Shown: positions 50,790 through 61,985, counted from the stretch's first letter. The stretch is 64,000 nt of DNA from Actinomycetota bacterium (GCA_026392845.1 JAPLBJ010000050.1:62001-126000), one strand, 5' to 3'. The notes: a model not told the origin generated them from the sequence alone. Program-made: numbers and translations.

Positions 50790-51553
50790 AAAAATGGGCA
50801 CTAGTTACAGGGGCTACAGCAGGTATCGGCGAAAGTTTTGCACGCTTGCTTGCATCAGAAGGTTTCAACATCGTCCTTGTTGCGCGAGATCACGCTCGTT
50901 TGGTTGAACGTGCCGAGTTTTTGAAAAGTAGCTACAAAGTTGAGACTGCAGTAATCCAAGCAGATTTATCTCTAGATTCTGAATGTGCCATTGTCGAACA
51001 ATATCTAGAACAAAATGAAATTGAAGTACTTGTAAATAACGCAGGTTTTGGTATCAAGTATGCATTTACAACGAGTTCGATAGTCGCCGAAGAAGAATTA
51101 TTGAATGTACTCGTTCGAGCTCCTATGCGTTGTATGCATGTAGTTCTTCCTAAAATGAAGGAACGAAATTCAGGAACAATTATCAATGTTTCATCCGTCG
51201 CAAGTTGGATAGCTGGTGGCACATACAGTGCATCAAAGTCGTATCTGACGGTATTATCCGAATCGATTCATACTGAACTTTCAAAAACAAATATTAAAGT
51301 GATGGCACTCTGCCCAGGTTTTACTCATACTGAATTTCATCAGCGCGGAAAAATGAAAATGTCTTCACTTCCTGAATTTATGTGGCTCACTTCCGATGCT
51401 GTTGTAAAGAAAGCATGGAGTGATAGCCAATCAGGCAAGGCAATATGTGTTCCAGGTTGGCAGTATTTGTTGCTGAGCACCTTTGCACGTTTCTTTCCCC
51501 GCCCTATTGTGAGAAAACTGGGAATCAATATTCGAGCCAGACAAAGGCGTTAG
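50786..51553 (+). CDS. SDR family oxidoreductase
   Basis: ALVTGATAGIGESFARLLA, LVNNAGFG, INVSSVASWIAGGTYSASKSYL. Confidence 0.94.
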   Translation: MKKWALVTGATAGIGESFARLLASEGFNIVLVARDHARLVERAEFLKSSYKVETAVIQADLSLDSECAIVEQYLEQNEIEVLVNNAGFGIKYAFTTSSIVAEEELLNVLVRAPMRCMHVVLPKMKERNSGTIINVSSVASWIAGGTYSASKSYLTVLSESIHTELSKTNIKVMALCPGFTHTEFHQRGKMKMSSLPEFMWLTSDAVVKKAWSDSQSGKAICVPGWQYLLLSTFARFFPRPIVRKLGINIRARQRR

Positions 51554-51653
51554 AGCCGCAATTCACAAAATTTCACAGCCCTCTGGCCAAGTTTCTCCCG
51601 CAATTCTCAGCAAGCCTTGGCTACCATTGCCAGATAATCAATGGAGGTTTTAG

Positions 51654-52283
51654 ATGTTTCGCAAGATCGCTATTTCGTCAATCGCTGGTCTACTAATAGC
51701 TGGTGTAGTCACTGCAGTTCCTGCAAGTGCTGCTGCAAAAATCAGCAACGGTGTTCCTTGCTCAAAGTCGGGTGCAACATCAAAGACAAGTAATGGCACC
51801 TACAAGTGCGCAAAGAATCCAATAGTGAAAAATTCGAAATTGACTTGGCTATCAAGTGATTGCCTCACAACTGCTAACTCCTATACAAAGGCGCTTGCTA
51901 ATCTTCCAAAGATTAAGACTTCTACTGATTCAACTGTTGCTCAACTTGATGTTGAAATTGCAGCAACACAAAAATCTATGGCAGATGCAGCGCTAGATAT
52001 TCCAAAATTCCAAGGTGAATTGGATAAAGCAAAGGCAGCACTTGCACTTGTGCAAGCAGATGCAGCAAATCTTGCAAAGAACAAAGCAACAATTGATAAG
52101 TGGAAAGAAGCAATCAAAGCCTGGGAGAAGGCAATTGCCGGATCAGGTGCAACTACTTACCAACGTGCATTGACTCGCCAAACAACGTATCGCGGACAGG
52201 CACTTGCGCAGTACACAAATGCTCAGCGCGATGTAAAAGATGGCCTTGCAATGACTCAACTGATCTGTAGCAAGGGCTACTAA
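51654..52283 (+). CDS. Exported protein of unknown function with short Cys motif and predicted coiled coil
   Basis: Signal peptide MFRKIAISSIAGLLIAGVVTAVPASAAA, then KISNGVPCSKSGATSKTSNGTYKCAKNP, then Ala/Lys-rich helical region; RBS-like ggagg upstream. Confidence 0.75.
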   Translation: MFRKIAISSIAGLLIAGVVTAVPASAAAKISNGVPCSKSGATSKTSNGTYKCAKNPIVKNSKLTWLSSDCLTTANSYTKALANLPKIKTSTDSTVAQLDVEIAATQKSMADAALDIPKFQGELDKAKAALALVQADAANLAKNKATIDKWKEAIKAWEKAIAGSGATTYQRALTRQTTYRGQALAQYTNAQRDVKDGLAMTQLICSKGY

Positions 52284-52336
52284 TCCTTAGGCTGACCCTA
52301 TTCTTAGAGGTACGAAAGCATAATTTACTGGGGTAG

Positions 52337-53707
52337 GTGAGAGAGCAAAGATTTCTTAGGCTCTCTTTACCTATTCTCATATTTCTTCATCTCATCGGTG
52401 GGCAAGTATTCAATTCTGCGAATGCGCTCAATGAAGTCTTTCTATACAACCTAATAATTGTTCTCATTGTTTATTCCATAGTCAGAAAATTTGATGGCTC
52501 GAATCAGGTTGCAATTATCTGTACATCAATCGCTTTTGGCTTATGGGGTATTGGATCCATTATTTCCAGTATCTCTACTTTCTATACCCTTTCAACACAT
52601 ACGGTAACTATTGCAAATGCTTTTTATTTGCTCTTCTATCCCTTTGCATTTATTGGTCTCCCCCGTATTGCAGGAAGTGAAAAGAAATTATTATTTCTTG
52701 AAATAATGGATGCTTCCATCATTGGATTAGGCCTGAGTGCACTTGCCACCGCCTTTCTTATAAAGCCAGTACTTCCTCATTTCGATGGTGATTTGGCATC
52801 ATCTTTCTTCTCTATCTGTTTCCCTGTTGCAGATCTTATATTGATAGCTGTAACAAGTGCTACTTTCCTAACACAATTACGCGGAACTCGAACTCTCTTT
52901 CTTGGATCTGGAATCCTTGTATTTGCACTGTCTGATTTTCTCTTTCTATGGCAACTAGTCAATGGGAGTTATCGATTTGGATCTCTTGTCGATAATGGAT
53001 GGCTTATTGGATTCGTACTTATTTCTGAGTCGCTATCGCATAAACGTGAAGTCATTGCTTCTCAAAAGAATATAAACCCCATATTGCTCACGGCCTCAGT
53101 ATTTCTTAGTGCAACACTCCTAGCTTTAGTAGCACTGCACCCTGGTTATTTCCCAAGTTTTATTCTTATCCCAACAATTGCAACCCTCTTGCTTGCGTTC
53201 TTTAGGATGACCATTGCACTGCGTGAAGCACGATCGATTGGTGAAGAGAGAATTCTTGCTCGAACCGATGAGCTCACTGGCCTACCTAACCGGCGCAAAC
53301 TCATAGGCGAACTTGAATTATTCGCAGATAAGAATGGCGCGCTTCTCTTGCTCGATCTCAATGGTTTCAAACTGATAAACGATAGTCATGGTCATGACAT
53401 TGGTGACATTGTTTTACAACAAGTGGCAGGACGCTTTAGTCGAGCCCTTCCAAGTAATGCACTCTTAGCGCGCCTTGGAGGCGACGAATTTGGCGTCATT
53501 ATTACTGGAAGTTATGAACACACAATGGATGTTGCATTAGCGCTACATGCAACACTTAGTTATCCATTTCTTATTCGAGGAGAAAGTATCAATATCGGAG
53601 TAAGTATCGGACACATTACAAATGATGGATCACAAGATCTCTTACGAAAAGCAGATCTAGCTATGTATCAAGCAAAGCGTGAAGGAATTGGGGTCTTTGC
53701 TGGTTAG
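52337..53707 (+). CDS. Membrane diguanylate cyclase (GGDEF domain)
   Basis: Multi-TM N-terminus; RTDELTGLPNRRKLIGELE, DLNGFKLINDSHGHDIGDIVLQ, LARLGGDEFGVI. GTG start. Confidence 0.93.
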   Translation: MREQRFLRLSLPILIFLHLIGGQVFNSANALNEVFLYNLIIVLIVYSIVRKFDGSNQVAIICTSIAFGLWGIGSIISSISTFYTLSTHTVTIANAFYLLFYPFAFIGLPRIAGSEKKLLFLEIMDASIIGLGLSALATAFLIKPVLPHFDGDLASSFFSICFPVADLILIAVTSATFLTQLRGTRTLFLGSGILVFALSDFLFLWQLVNGSYRFGSLVDNGWLIGFVLISESLSHKREVIASQKNINPILLTASVFLSATLLALVALHPGYFPSFILIPTIATLLLAFFRMTIALREARSIGEERILARTDELTGLPNRRKLIGELELFADKNGALLLLDLNGFKLINDSHGHDIGDIVLQQVAGRFSRALPSNALLARLGGDEFGVIITGSYEHTMDVALALHATLSYPFLIRGESINIGVSIGHITNDGSQDLLRKADLAMYQAKREGIGVFAG

Positions 53708-55053
53708 GTAGTTTTTATCTCTTCAAGGCGTGCAAGTGACTCCAAGCGCTCAGCAGCATGATCAACGATTCTTTGTATGTAACCATTTTCATATGCTGTT
53801 GGAGTAAGCCAAGGCTCATGTATTTCATCAGTAGTAAGGTGTCCAAGTTCTGGTACATATTTTCGAATGTAATCACCATTGGGATCAAAGCGCTTACCTT
53901 GCTCAATTGGATTGAAGATTCTGTAATATGGGGATGCATCCGTGCCACATCCTGCAGTCCATTGCCAGCCATGAGAATTTGATGCAACATCAAAATCAAC
54001 GAGGTGTTCCATAAAGAAGTCAGCACCAAGTTGCCATTCAAGATGCAGATCTTTTACTAGAAATGATGCAACAACCATTCGAGTTCGATTATGCATCCAT
54101 CCCTCATGAAGTAACTGTCGCATTGCTGCATCTACAAATGGGTAGCCGGTCTTGCCCTCACACCATGCAGTGAATTTCTCACCTGGTTCGTCATAACGCA
54201 TCTGTGCAAACTTTGGTGCGTAATACTCGGTTTCTGTATGTGGATTGTGAAAAAGAATATCGGCGTAAAACTCACGCCAAGCAATCTCTTTCCTAAAAAC
54301 ATCATGAGCCTTGCTCTCACCTAATTCTGCAAGCAATGTACGTGGATGCACCTCGCCCCATTTCAATGGAGCGCTCATCTTGCTTGTGCCATCAATGCCA
54401 GCCATATTTCGATCTTCATCATAAGTATCGAGCGCATTAGCTTGGAATTGCTTGAATCTTTTTAGTGCAGCTTTTTCACCTGCTTCAGTTATAACTGCAC
54501 CTGCTGGCAATTGCCAATCTGGAAATTCACGTGCAAAACCTTCTGGTTTTATTGCAGGAATTACTTTCGGTGTAATTGCGGGCTTGCGCCAACCATGTGC
54601 GCACCATGCTTTATAGAAAGGCGTATACACGCGATACGGAGTTCCATCACTTGGCTTGCGAACTCGTCCGGGTGCCACTGCATATGGACTCCCTGTTCGA
54701 ATAAGTGGAATTCCAGCTTCTTCACATTTTTGATCGCGCGCTGCGCCATACGGTTCATACTCTGCAGATACATGTACAGATGTGGCGTTGTATCGCTTCA
54801 TAAGATCTTTGAGTACATCGATGTAATCACCACTGATCACATGAAGCGCGCCACCGAGTGACTCATCGAGTGAGCGCAATGACTGACCTAAATAAGCAAG
54901 GCGCTTACTTCCCGCAGTTTTAATAAGTGATTTATCTAGAATAAAAACAGGAACAATTTTTTCACCAGCATCAATTGCTGAAAGGAGTGCGGGATGATCA
55001 GAAATACGTAGATCTCTGCGAAACCAGAGAATGCTGCATGCCTCTTTTGCCAT
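53704..55053 (-). CDS. phrB: Deoxyribodipyrimidine photolyase
   Basis: ILWFRRDLRISDHPAL, FRKEIAWREFYADILFHNPHTE, GYPFVDAAMRQLLHEGWMHNRTRMVVASFLVKDLHLEWQLGADFF. Confidence 0.96.
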   Translation of the reverse strand: MAKEACSILWFRRDLRISDHPALLSAIDAGEKIVPVFILDKSLIKTAGSKRLAYLGQSLRSLDESLGGALHVISGDYIDVLKDLMKRYNATSVHVSAEYEPYGAARDQKCEEAGIPLIRTGSPYAVAPGRVRKPSDGTPYRVYTPFYKAWCAHGWRKPAITPKVIPAIKPEGFAREFPDWQLPAGAVITEAGEKAALKRFKQFQANALDTYDEDRNMAGIDGTSKMSAPLKWGEVHPRTLLAELGESKAHDVFRKEIAWREFYADILFHNPHTETEYYAPKFAQMRYDEPGEKFTAWCEGKTGYPFVDAAMRQLLHEGWMHNRTRMVVASFLVKDLHLEWQLGADFFMEHLVDFDVASNSHGWQWTAGCGTDASPYYRIFNPIEQGKRFDPNGDYIRKYVPELGHLTTDEIHEPWLTPTAYENGYIQRIVDHAAERLESLARLEEIKTT

Positions 55054-55095
55054 GGCTGATTCAATCATTTTGAATCAGATAAAGCACTTTAGAAA

Positions 55096-56211
55096 TTAGC
55101 GGTGTAGCTGCTCCACTGTTGCATCCCAGCCCTGTACATCTTCAGGCTTGCGAGGTGCCTTACCAACGTAGCGAGCAGATGGACGAATCAAACGTCCTGT
55201 GCGCTTTTGCTCCAAAATATGTGCAGACCAGCCAGCAGTACGTGCTGCAGTAAACATTGAAGTAAAGAGATGTGAAGGTACTTCTGCGAAATCCAAAATA
55301 ATCGCTGCCCAGAACTCAACATTGGTTTCTAGAACACGATCAGGTTGGCGCTCATGAAGTTCTTTTAGCGCTGCCTTTTCTAACGCTTCTGCAACTGCAT
55401 AACGTGGAGCATTCAATTCTTTAGCTGTGCGGCGTAGTGTGCGAGCGCGTGGATCTTCAGCGCGATAAACACGGTGACCAAATCCCATCAAACGCTCTTT
55501 GCGATCTAACAAACCTTTGACATATGCAGTTGCATCGCCAGACTTTTCTACTTCTTCAATCATGTGCAATACACGAGAAGGCGCACCGCCGTGAAGTGGA
55601 CCTGACATTGCACCAATTGCACCAGAGAGTGCAGCTGCAACGTCGGCACCTGTTGATGCAATTACTCGAGCAGTAAATGTTGAAGCATTCATTCCGTGTT
55701 CTGCAGCAGATACAAAGTAAGCATCGATTGCGCGAACGTGTGCTGGATCTGGTTCACCGCGCCAGCGAATCATCATTCGTTCTACAACTGTATGTGCTTT
55801 ATCAATTTCAGATTCTGGAACTGCTGGTGCATATATTCCGCGAGCAGCTTGCGCTAAATAAGAAAGAACCATGACGGATGCACGCGCTAAGTTGCTGCGT
55901 GCTTCAGCATCATCAATATCGAGTAGCGGTTTGAATCCCCATGCTGGCGCTAACATTGAAATTGCTGCTTGTACATCTACACGAACATCACCTGAGTGCA
56001 CTGGGAGTGGAAACTTTTCTGCATTTGGAAGACCAGGATTGAATTCGTCATCAACGAGTAATCCCCATACGTTTCCAAATGAAACACGACCTACTAGGTC
56101 ATCGATATCAACGCCGCGGTAGCGAAGCGCACTACCTTCTTTATCTGGTTCAGCAATCTCTGATTCAAAAGCAATGACACCTTCTAAACCTGGCTTGAAA
56201 TCATCAGACAC
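55096..56211 (-). CDS. Citrate synthase 2 (CitA-like)
   Basis: GLEGVIAFESEIAEPDKEGSALRYRGVDIDDL, SGPLHGGAPSRVLHMI, GFGHRVYRAEDPRA. Confidence 0.93.
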   Translation of the reverse strand: MSDDFKPGLEGVIAFESEIAEPDKEGSALRYRGVDIDDLVGRVSFGNVWGLLVDDEFNPGLPNAEKFPLPVHSGDVRVDVQAAISMLAPAWGFKPLLDIDDAEARSNLARASVMVLSYLAQAARGIYAPAVPESEIDKAHTVVERMMIRWRGEPDPAHVRAIDAYFVSAAEHGMNASTFTARVIASTGADVAAALSGAIGAMSGPLHGGAPSRVLHMIEEVEKSGDATAYVKGLLDRKERLMGFGHRVYRAEDPRARTLRRTAKELNAPRYAVAEALEKAALKELHERQPDRVLETNVEFWAAIILDFAEVPSHLFTSMFTAARTAGWSAHILEQKRTGRLIRPSARYVGKAPRKPEDVQGWDATVEQLHR

Positions 56212-56306
56212 GCTGTGCTCCCTTATTTGTAATTACGAGCCTAATTCTGCACCTATTTGCGGTGTGGTCATAACCACTTGGAATTGAAGATGACGCCAAG
56301 CCCAAA

Positions 56307-56990
56307 GTGACGTTAGATACATCTATGGAAGAGAACCGCTTAGATCGAGACGCTATCCGTGCAATGCGCCGCTCCTATGGCGAGGCTGGCTTGGAGTCAC
56401 TTCCCGAGGATCCATTTGTTGCATTCTCACAATGGCTAGCAGAGGCTGCCTCCATTCCGGCAATTGTTGAAGCAAATGCGATGGTGCTTTCCACCGTAGA
56501 CGATGGCGATCAAATCAGTACTCGCACTGTTTTACTCAAAGATATTTCAGAGGGTGGATTTACATTCTTTACAAATTACTCTTCACGAAAAGCACGCGCT
56601 ATTGAACTCAACAAAAATGTTGCACTCCTATTTCCTTGGTATGTGCTGGAGCGACAAATAGCAATTAGCGGAGTGACTGAAAAAATTAGTGCGCAAGAAT
56701 CTGCCGACTACTTTGCAACGCGTCCGTGGTCGAGCCAAATTGGTGCGTGGGCAAGTCATCAATCCTCACCGTTATCCTCACGCGAAGAACTTGAACAAAG
56801 ATTTGTTGGTGCATCACAAAAATGGCCTGAGGGAACTTCCGTTCCAGTTCCACCGCATTGGGGTGGGTATCGCGTTACTCCATTGTCGATTGAGTTCTGG
56901 CAAGGTCGCTACTCAAGACTGCATGATCGATTGCGCTATGAGCGGGATAACAGTTCCGCTAATTGGGTAATCACTCGTTACTACCCTTAG
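56307..56990 (+). CDS. pdxH: Pyridoxamine 5'-phosphate oxidase
   Basis: STRTVLLKDISEGGFTFFTNYSSRKARAIELN, FATRPWSSQIGAWASHQSSPL, C-terminal RLRYERD...W.ITRYYP. Confidence 0.95.
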   Translation: MTLDTSMEENRLDRDAIRAMRRSYGEAGLESLPEDPFVAFSQWLAEAASIPAIVEANAMVLSTVDDGDQISTRTVLLKDISEGGFTFFTNYSSRKARAIELNKNVALLFPWYVLERQIAISGVTEKISAQESADYFATRPWSSQIGAWASHQSSPLSSREELEQRFVGASQKWPEGTSVPVPPHWGGYRVTPLSIEFWQGRYSRLHDRLRYERDNSSANWVITRYYP

Positions 56991-58118
<1,128 letters not shown>

Positions 58119-58125
58119 ATAGTTC

Positions 58126-59283
58126 ATGCCACTTACCTTCAAGCGCGATAAGGTCTTTTGGGTTGTTGCTGCTCAATCCATTGTTATCAATTACTACCTA
58201 GGTGGATTTAGTCCTGCCCAGCCTCTACTTCGCGCTGATCAAGGAACATCACTTACCGTTGCAGGTTTACATGGCACTGCAATGGGAATTGCTGCAATCT
58301 TTGCTGGGTTTTCTGTACCGCATATGGTTCATAAATATGGACGCATAAAGACATCCTGGATTGGCATATTGATTTTCTCCGTGGGAGTACTGATGTTTGT
58401 GCTTGGCCCCGGAATTGGATTTACGCTATTTTCAACTTTCCTCACAGGGTTTGGTACATCAACAATTATTAGCAACATCGTGACAATTCTTGCTCAGCAC
58501 TATAGGAGCGCAGCTGCTCTTGCGATTCCACAAACAAATGCAATCGGCTCAGCTGGTTATGTTGTGGGAACCCTCATCATAGGAATTCTTGCTGGCACGA
58601 CAATTAGTTGGCGATGGGGACTATTACTGCCCTTACCAATTGCTCTCATTACCTATTTTGTTTCTCGTGATAAAAATGCTGAATTACATATTCCACACGA
58701 AGATGGGCCACAGCGCGGCAAACTTCCGCGACACTATTGGATTGCATTCATTGGCTTCTTCTGCAGTATTTCCAGTGAGTTCGCAATTACTTTCTGGTCT
58801 GCAGCGCTACTTCGTGAGCGCGTAGGTTCAACGGCTGCTGTATCAACAATATGTATTGTTGCAGTTGGTTCTGGAATGGCAATTGGGCGCTGGTATGGTG
58901 GAATTGTTCTCAAGAAACTTACTGTTGATCATCAATTAGCTGCTGCGATCACACTACAACTTATTAGTTTTATGATTTTCTGGGTATCTCATAACCTAGT
59001 TGGTTCTCTGATTGCACTCTTTGGTGTTGGACTCGGAATTTCAACTCAATTTAGTCTCTCATCGGTGCGACTCATTACATTGAGTGATAACAAGCCTGAT
59101 TTAGCGATTGCACGAAGTTCGATTGCCGCCGGCCTTGCTATTGGTCTTGCGCCCTTCGTATTAGGTGTCCTTGGTGATCACCTTGGAATATCTCGTGCTT
59201 ACATGATGGTGCCCGTGCTTATTCTTATCTCGCTCTTTATTACTTTATTGATCCCATCAAAGATTGATAGTCTGCGAGCATGA
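58126..59283 (+). CDS. MFS transporter
   Basis: 385 aa, 12 TM pattern, LGGFSPAQPLLRADQGTSLTVAGLHGTAMGIAAIFAG. Confidence 0.88.
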   Translation: MPLTFKRDKVFWVVAAQSIVINYYLGGFSPAQPLLRADQGTSLTVAGLHGTAMGIAAIFAGFSVPHMVHKYGRIKTSWIGILIFSVGVLMFVLGPGIGFTLFSTFLTGFGTSTIISNIVTILAQHYRSAAALAIPQTNAIGSAGYVVGTLIIGILAGTTISWRWGLLLPLPIALITYFVSRDKNAELHIPHEDGPQRGKLPRHYWIAFIGFFCSISSEFAITFWSAALLRERVGSTAAVSTICIVAVGSGMAIGRWYGGIVLKKLTVDHQLAAAITLQLISFMIFWVSHNLVGSLIALFGVGLGISTQFSLSSVRLITLSDNKPDLAIARSSIAAGLAIGLAPFVLGVLGDHLGISRAYMMVPVLILISLFITLLIPSKIDSLRA

Positions 59284-59360
59284 GTTACAAGACAAGACGA
59301 TTAGTTACTCTCACAATCCTGTTCGGACTAATTATTCTTACTGCTATTAGTGGTCTTTAG
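59280..59360 (+). CDS. Putative 26-aa single-TM microprotein, ATGA-coupled to the MFS gene
   Basis: ATG overlaps the MFS stop; translation MSYKTRRLVTLTILFGLIILTAISGL*. Confidence 0.45.
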   Translation: MSYKTRRLVTLTILFGLIILTAISGL

Positions 59361-60602
59361 TACGGCGCTAATACTTATATCGCCAGGTAGATCAACGCGG
59401 TTCCTGTATTTCAAGTAAATAACTGTTGTAGCAGTCAGTGATATTGCTCCACATGCAGCAATCGTTTGGCGCGTACCAATCAATTCAGACATGACACCTA
59501 TTAGAGGTGAACCAAATGGTGTTCCCCCCATGAAAATCAGAAGGTATAGACCCATAACTCGCCCTCTAATTACAGGATCTGTATTTACCTGCACTATTGA
59601 ATTAGCGGTGATCAGTGTGGTCAATGCTGCTAGACCACATACAGGTAGCCAGAATGCGTATGCAAGATAGGTCGGCATGAGGGAGAGAATGATGACAACT
59701 AGTGAAAAAACTATTCCCGCTCGCACGACAAAGAGAGTTTTTCTAAATCCTTCTAATCGCGCTGAAATAAGTGCGCCACTAAGAGATCCGATAGCGATAA
59801 AAGTTCCGAGGAGTCCATATGAGGCAGGACCTTTACCAAAAACTTTCGTTGCCATCAGGGCATTGAATATTTGAAAATTCAAACCAAATGTTGCAATGAA
59901 GAAAACCATTGCCATAACAACATATAGATCTGGGCGCGCTCGAACGTAGGCAATACCCTCGCGCACATTGGTCATCGTGCTGCTTTTCTCAGTTGTAAAA
60001 AATGCTTTTTCATTGAGTTGGGTGAGGGCGAGAATGACAAATAGATAAGAAAAAGCGTTGAATAGAAAGGATGGACCAGTACCAAAGGCGGCAATGAGAA
60101 AACCTGAAACTGCAGGACCTATAAGGCGCCCTGCATTGAAGTTTGCGGAGTTGAGGCTCACTGCATTTGGTAAATCATCATGGCCTACTACTTCATTTGT
60201 AAAACTTTGACGAACTGGACCATCAATTGCGGTTGATACACCTAATGCAAAGGCTAAGAGAAATACATGCCATAGCGCAACGACATTAGCCATTACTAAT
60301 ATTCCAAGCACAGCCGAAGAGAGGCCACCTGCAATATTTGTAGCAATTAGGACTTTCCGTTTATTGAAACGATCAGCGAGTGCGCCACCGTGCAAACTGA
60401 AGAGAAGAACTGGAGCAAATTGCAGCGCTGTTACTAATCCTAAATAAGTTCCACTATTAGTGAGTTCGAGTACCAGCCAGTCTTGAGCAATTCGTTGGGC
60501 CCAAGAGCCAATATTAGAAACAGCATTTGCAGGAAATAGTATTCGGTAATTTCTATGACGAAAAGAACGCCAGTTACCCTCTTCATTTACTGAAAGGCGC
60601 AT
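59328..60602 (-). CDS. MFS transporter (EntS/MFS_3-like)
   Basis: FRHRNYRILFPANAVSNIGSWAQRIAQDWLVLELTNSGTYLGLVTALQFAPVLLFSLHGGALADRFNKRKVL. Confidence 0.92.
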   Translation of the reverse strand: MRLSVNEEGNWRSFRHRNYRILFPANAVSNIGSWAQRIAQDWLVLELTNSGTYLGLVTALQFAPVLLFSLHGGALADRFNKRKVLIATNIAGGLSSAVLGILVMANVVALWHVFLLAFALGVSTAIDGPVRQSFTNEVVGHDDLPNAVSLNSANFNAGRLIGPAVSGFLIAAFGTGPSFLFNAFSYLFVILALTQLNEKAFFTTEKSSTMTNVREGIAYVRARPDLYVVMAMVFFIATFGLNFQIFNALMATKVFGKGPASYGLLGTFIAIGSLSGALISARLEGFRKTLFVVRAGIVFSLVVIILSLMPTYLAYAFWLPVCGLAALTTLITANSIVQVNTDPVIRGRVMGLYLLIFMGGTPFGSPLIGVMSELIGTRQTIAACGAISLTATTVIYLKYRNRVDLPGDISISAVLKTTNSSKNN

Positions 60603-60614
60603 TACTCTTCTCTC

Positions 60615-60812
60615 ATGACTTCTTCGACTTCGCATCTACGTTCTGTGGTAACCCTAATAGCAATCGGAACTATCTGTTGGCTGGTTGCAGGAATGGTTGC
60701 GATATTACTTGGAGCAGAATCCAAAGTTATCTGGACATGCTTGGCAGGTGCGCTGCTAGGCACTGTTGGAATTCGTTACACAATCCGTCGATCAAGACGA
60801 AGTGGTATTTAG
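60615..60812 (+). CDS. DUF2530-type small membrane protein
   Basis: 65 aa, two TM, VIWTCLAGALLGTVGIRYTIRRSRR; position next to MFS and serC. Confidence 0.75.
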   Translation: MTSSTSHLRSVVTLIAIGTICWLVAGMVAILLGAESKVIWTCLAGALLGTVGIRYTIRRSRRSGI

Positions 60813-60827
60813 GCAGGAGGCTCGTGA

Positions 60828-61985
60828 ATGAAAGTGATACCTATTCGCGCCTTCATTGCAGTTCTAGTAGCAGTAATTTCTATTTCGCAACTTCCGATAG
60901 CTCAAGGGGGTCAAGTGGATTCGGCGCAATGCCGTCTGAAGAAGCTAAGTGACTGGCCACTCGCCCCGGGATTCCCACGAGCCTCTTCACTGATTCCATC
61001 TACCGGTAAAATTAGACACTTATTCATATATGTGGATTTTCCAGATAATAAATCTACTCAGGCAACGAAATCATTTGCGGATCAATATTTTGTAGAGGCA
61101 AAGAAATTTATTGAAACCCAAAGTTATGGGCGGTTAATAATTGAATCAGACATTACTCCCAAGGTATTTAGAATAAATAAGAATTCAGCAATCTATGGAA
61201 TGTCTCAAGATGGACAAGGCAAAGGTGAGCAACTCATTCAAGATGCAATCAGCGCCGCAGATTCTTCAATTGATTACTCAAAATATGACTTTGTGACTGT
61301 TATTCCTCCAAAAAATACTACAACCATAAATTTTGGTGGGACTCATATGGGAGGACCAAATCTATATATTTCTAAAGAGAAATCCTTTTCTAGCGGCATC
61401 ACAATCGGAAAAAACAAGTTATCTAACTTCTCTGAAAGAGGTTCTGGTTGGTCGATGTTTTCTCATGAGACTGGTCATGTTCTGGGTTTGACTCATCCCT
61501 TTTACCAACGAGATGGAGGTCCCGGTGCAATCTGGGATCTCATGGGAAACGGTGGCACTTCAGTTCCAGAATTTATTGGCTGGCACCGATTTGAATTGGG
61601 ATGGCTAAATGAATTAGAAATTCTATGTTTATCAACAGTAAATCTAAAAACTGAAACAGTAACGCTTGCGCCAATAAATTCAAATGCTTCTGGGAAAAAG
61701 TTTGTGATGGTAGCTATTGATTCTAAAAGGGCGCTAGGAATTGAAGTTCGAAGAGCTTCTAAGTACGACAAACTCACAAGTTCGGAGGAGGGAACTCTCG
61801 TTTACTTGATAGATGTAAGCAAGGGTGATGATGAAGGAATAATTACAGTCTTAGGTTCCAAAGGAAGTACTAAAGAGAATCAAACTCTCGAGTCATTGCG
61901 CCCTAATGAGAAAATTACTTATCAAGGCATAACCATCAAAGTTATTTCAAGTGGTAAATCAGGAGACAAAGTCGAAATACGATAG
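60828..61985 (+). CDS. Exported M6-like zinc metallopeptidase
   Basis: Signal peptide; GSGWSMFSHETGHVLGLTHPFYQ (HExxHxxGxxH) then WDLMGNGGTSVPEFIGWHRFELGWL. Confidence 0.8.
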   Translation: MKVIPIRAFIAVLVAVISISQLPIAQGGQVDSAQCRLKKLSDWPLAPGFPRASSLIPSTGKIRHLFIYVDFPDNKSTQATKSFADQYFVEAKKFIETQSYGRLIIESDITPKVFRINKNSAIYGMSQDGQGKGEQLIQDAISAADSSIDYSKYDFVTVIPPKNTTTINFGGTHMGGPNLYISKEKSFSSGITIGKNKLSNFSERGSGWSMFSHETGHVLGLTHPFYQRDGGPGAIWDLMGNGGTSVPEFIGWHRFELGWLNELEILCLSTVNLKTETVTLAPINSNASGKKFVMVAIDSKRALGIEVRRASKYDKLTSSEEGTLVYLIDVSKGDDEGIITVLGSKGSTKENQTLESLRPNEKITYQGITIKVISSGKSGDKVEIR

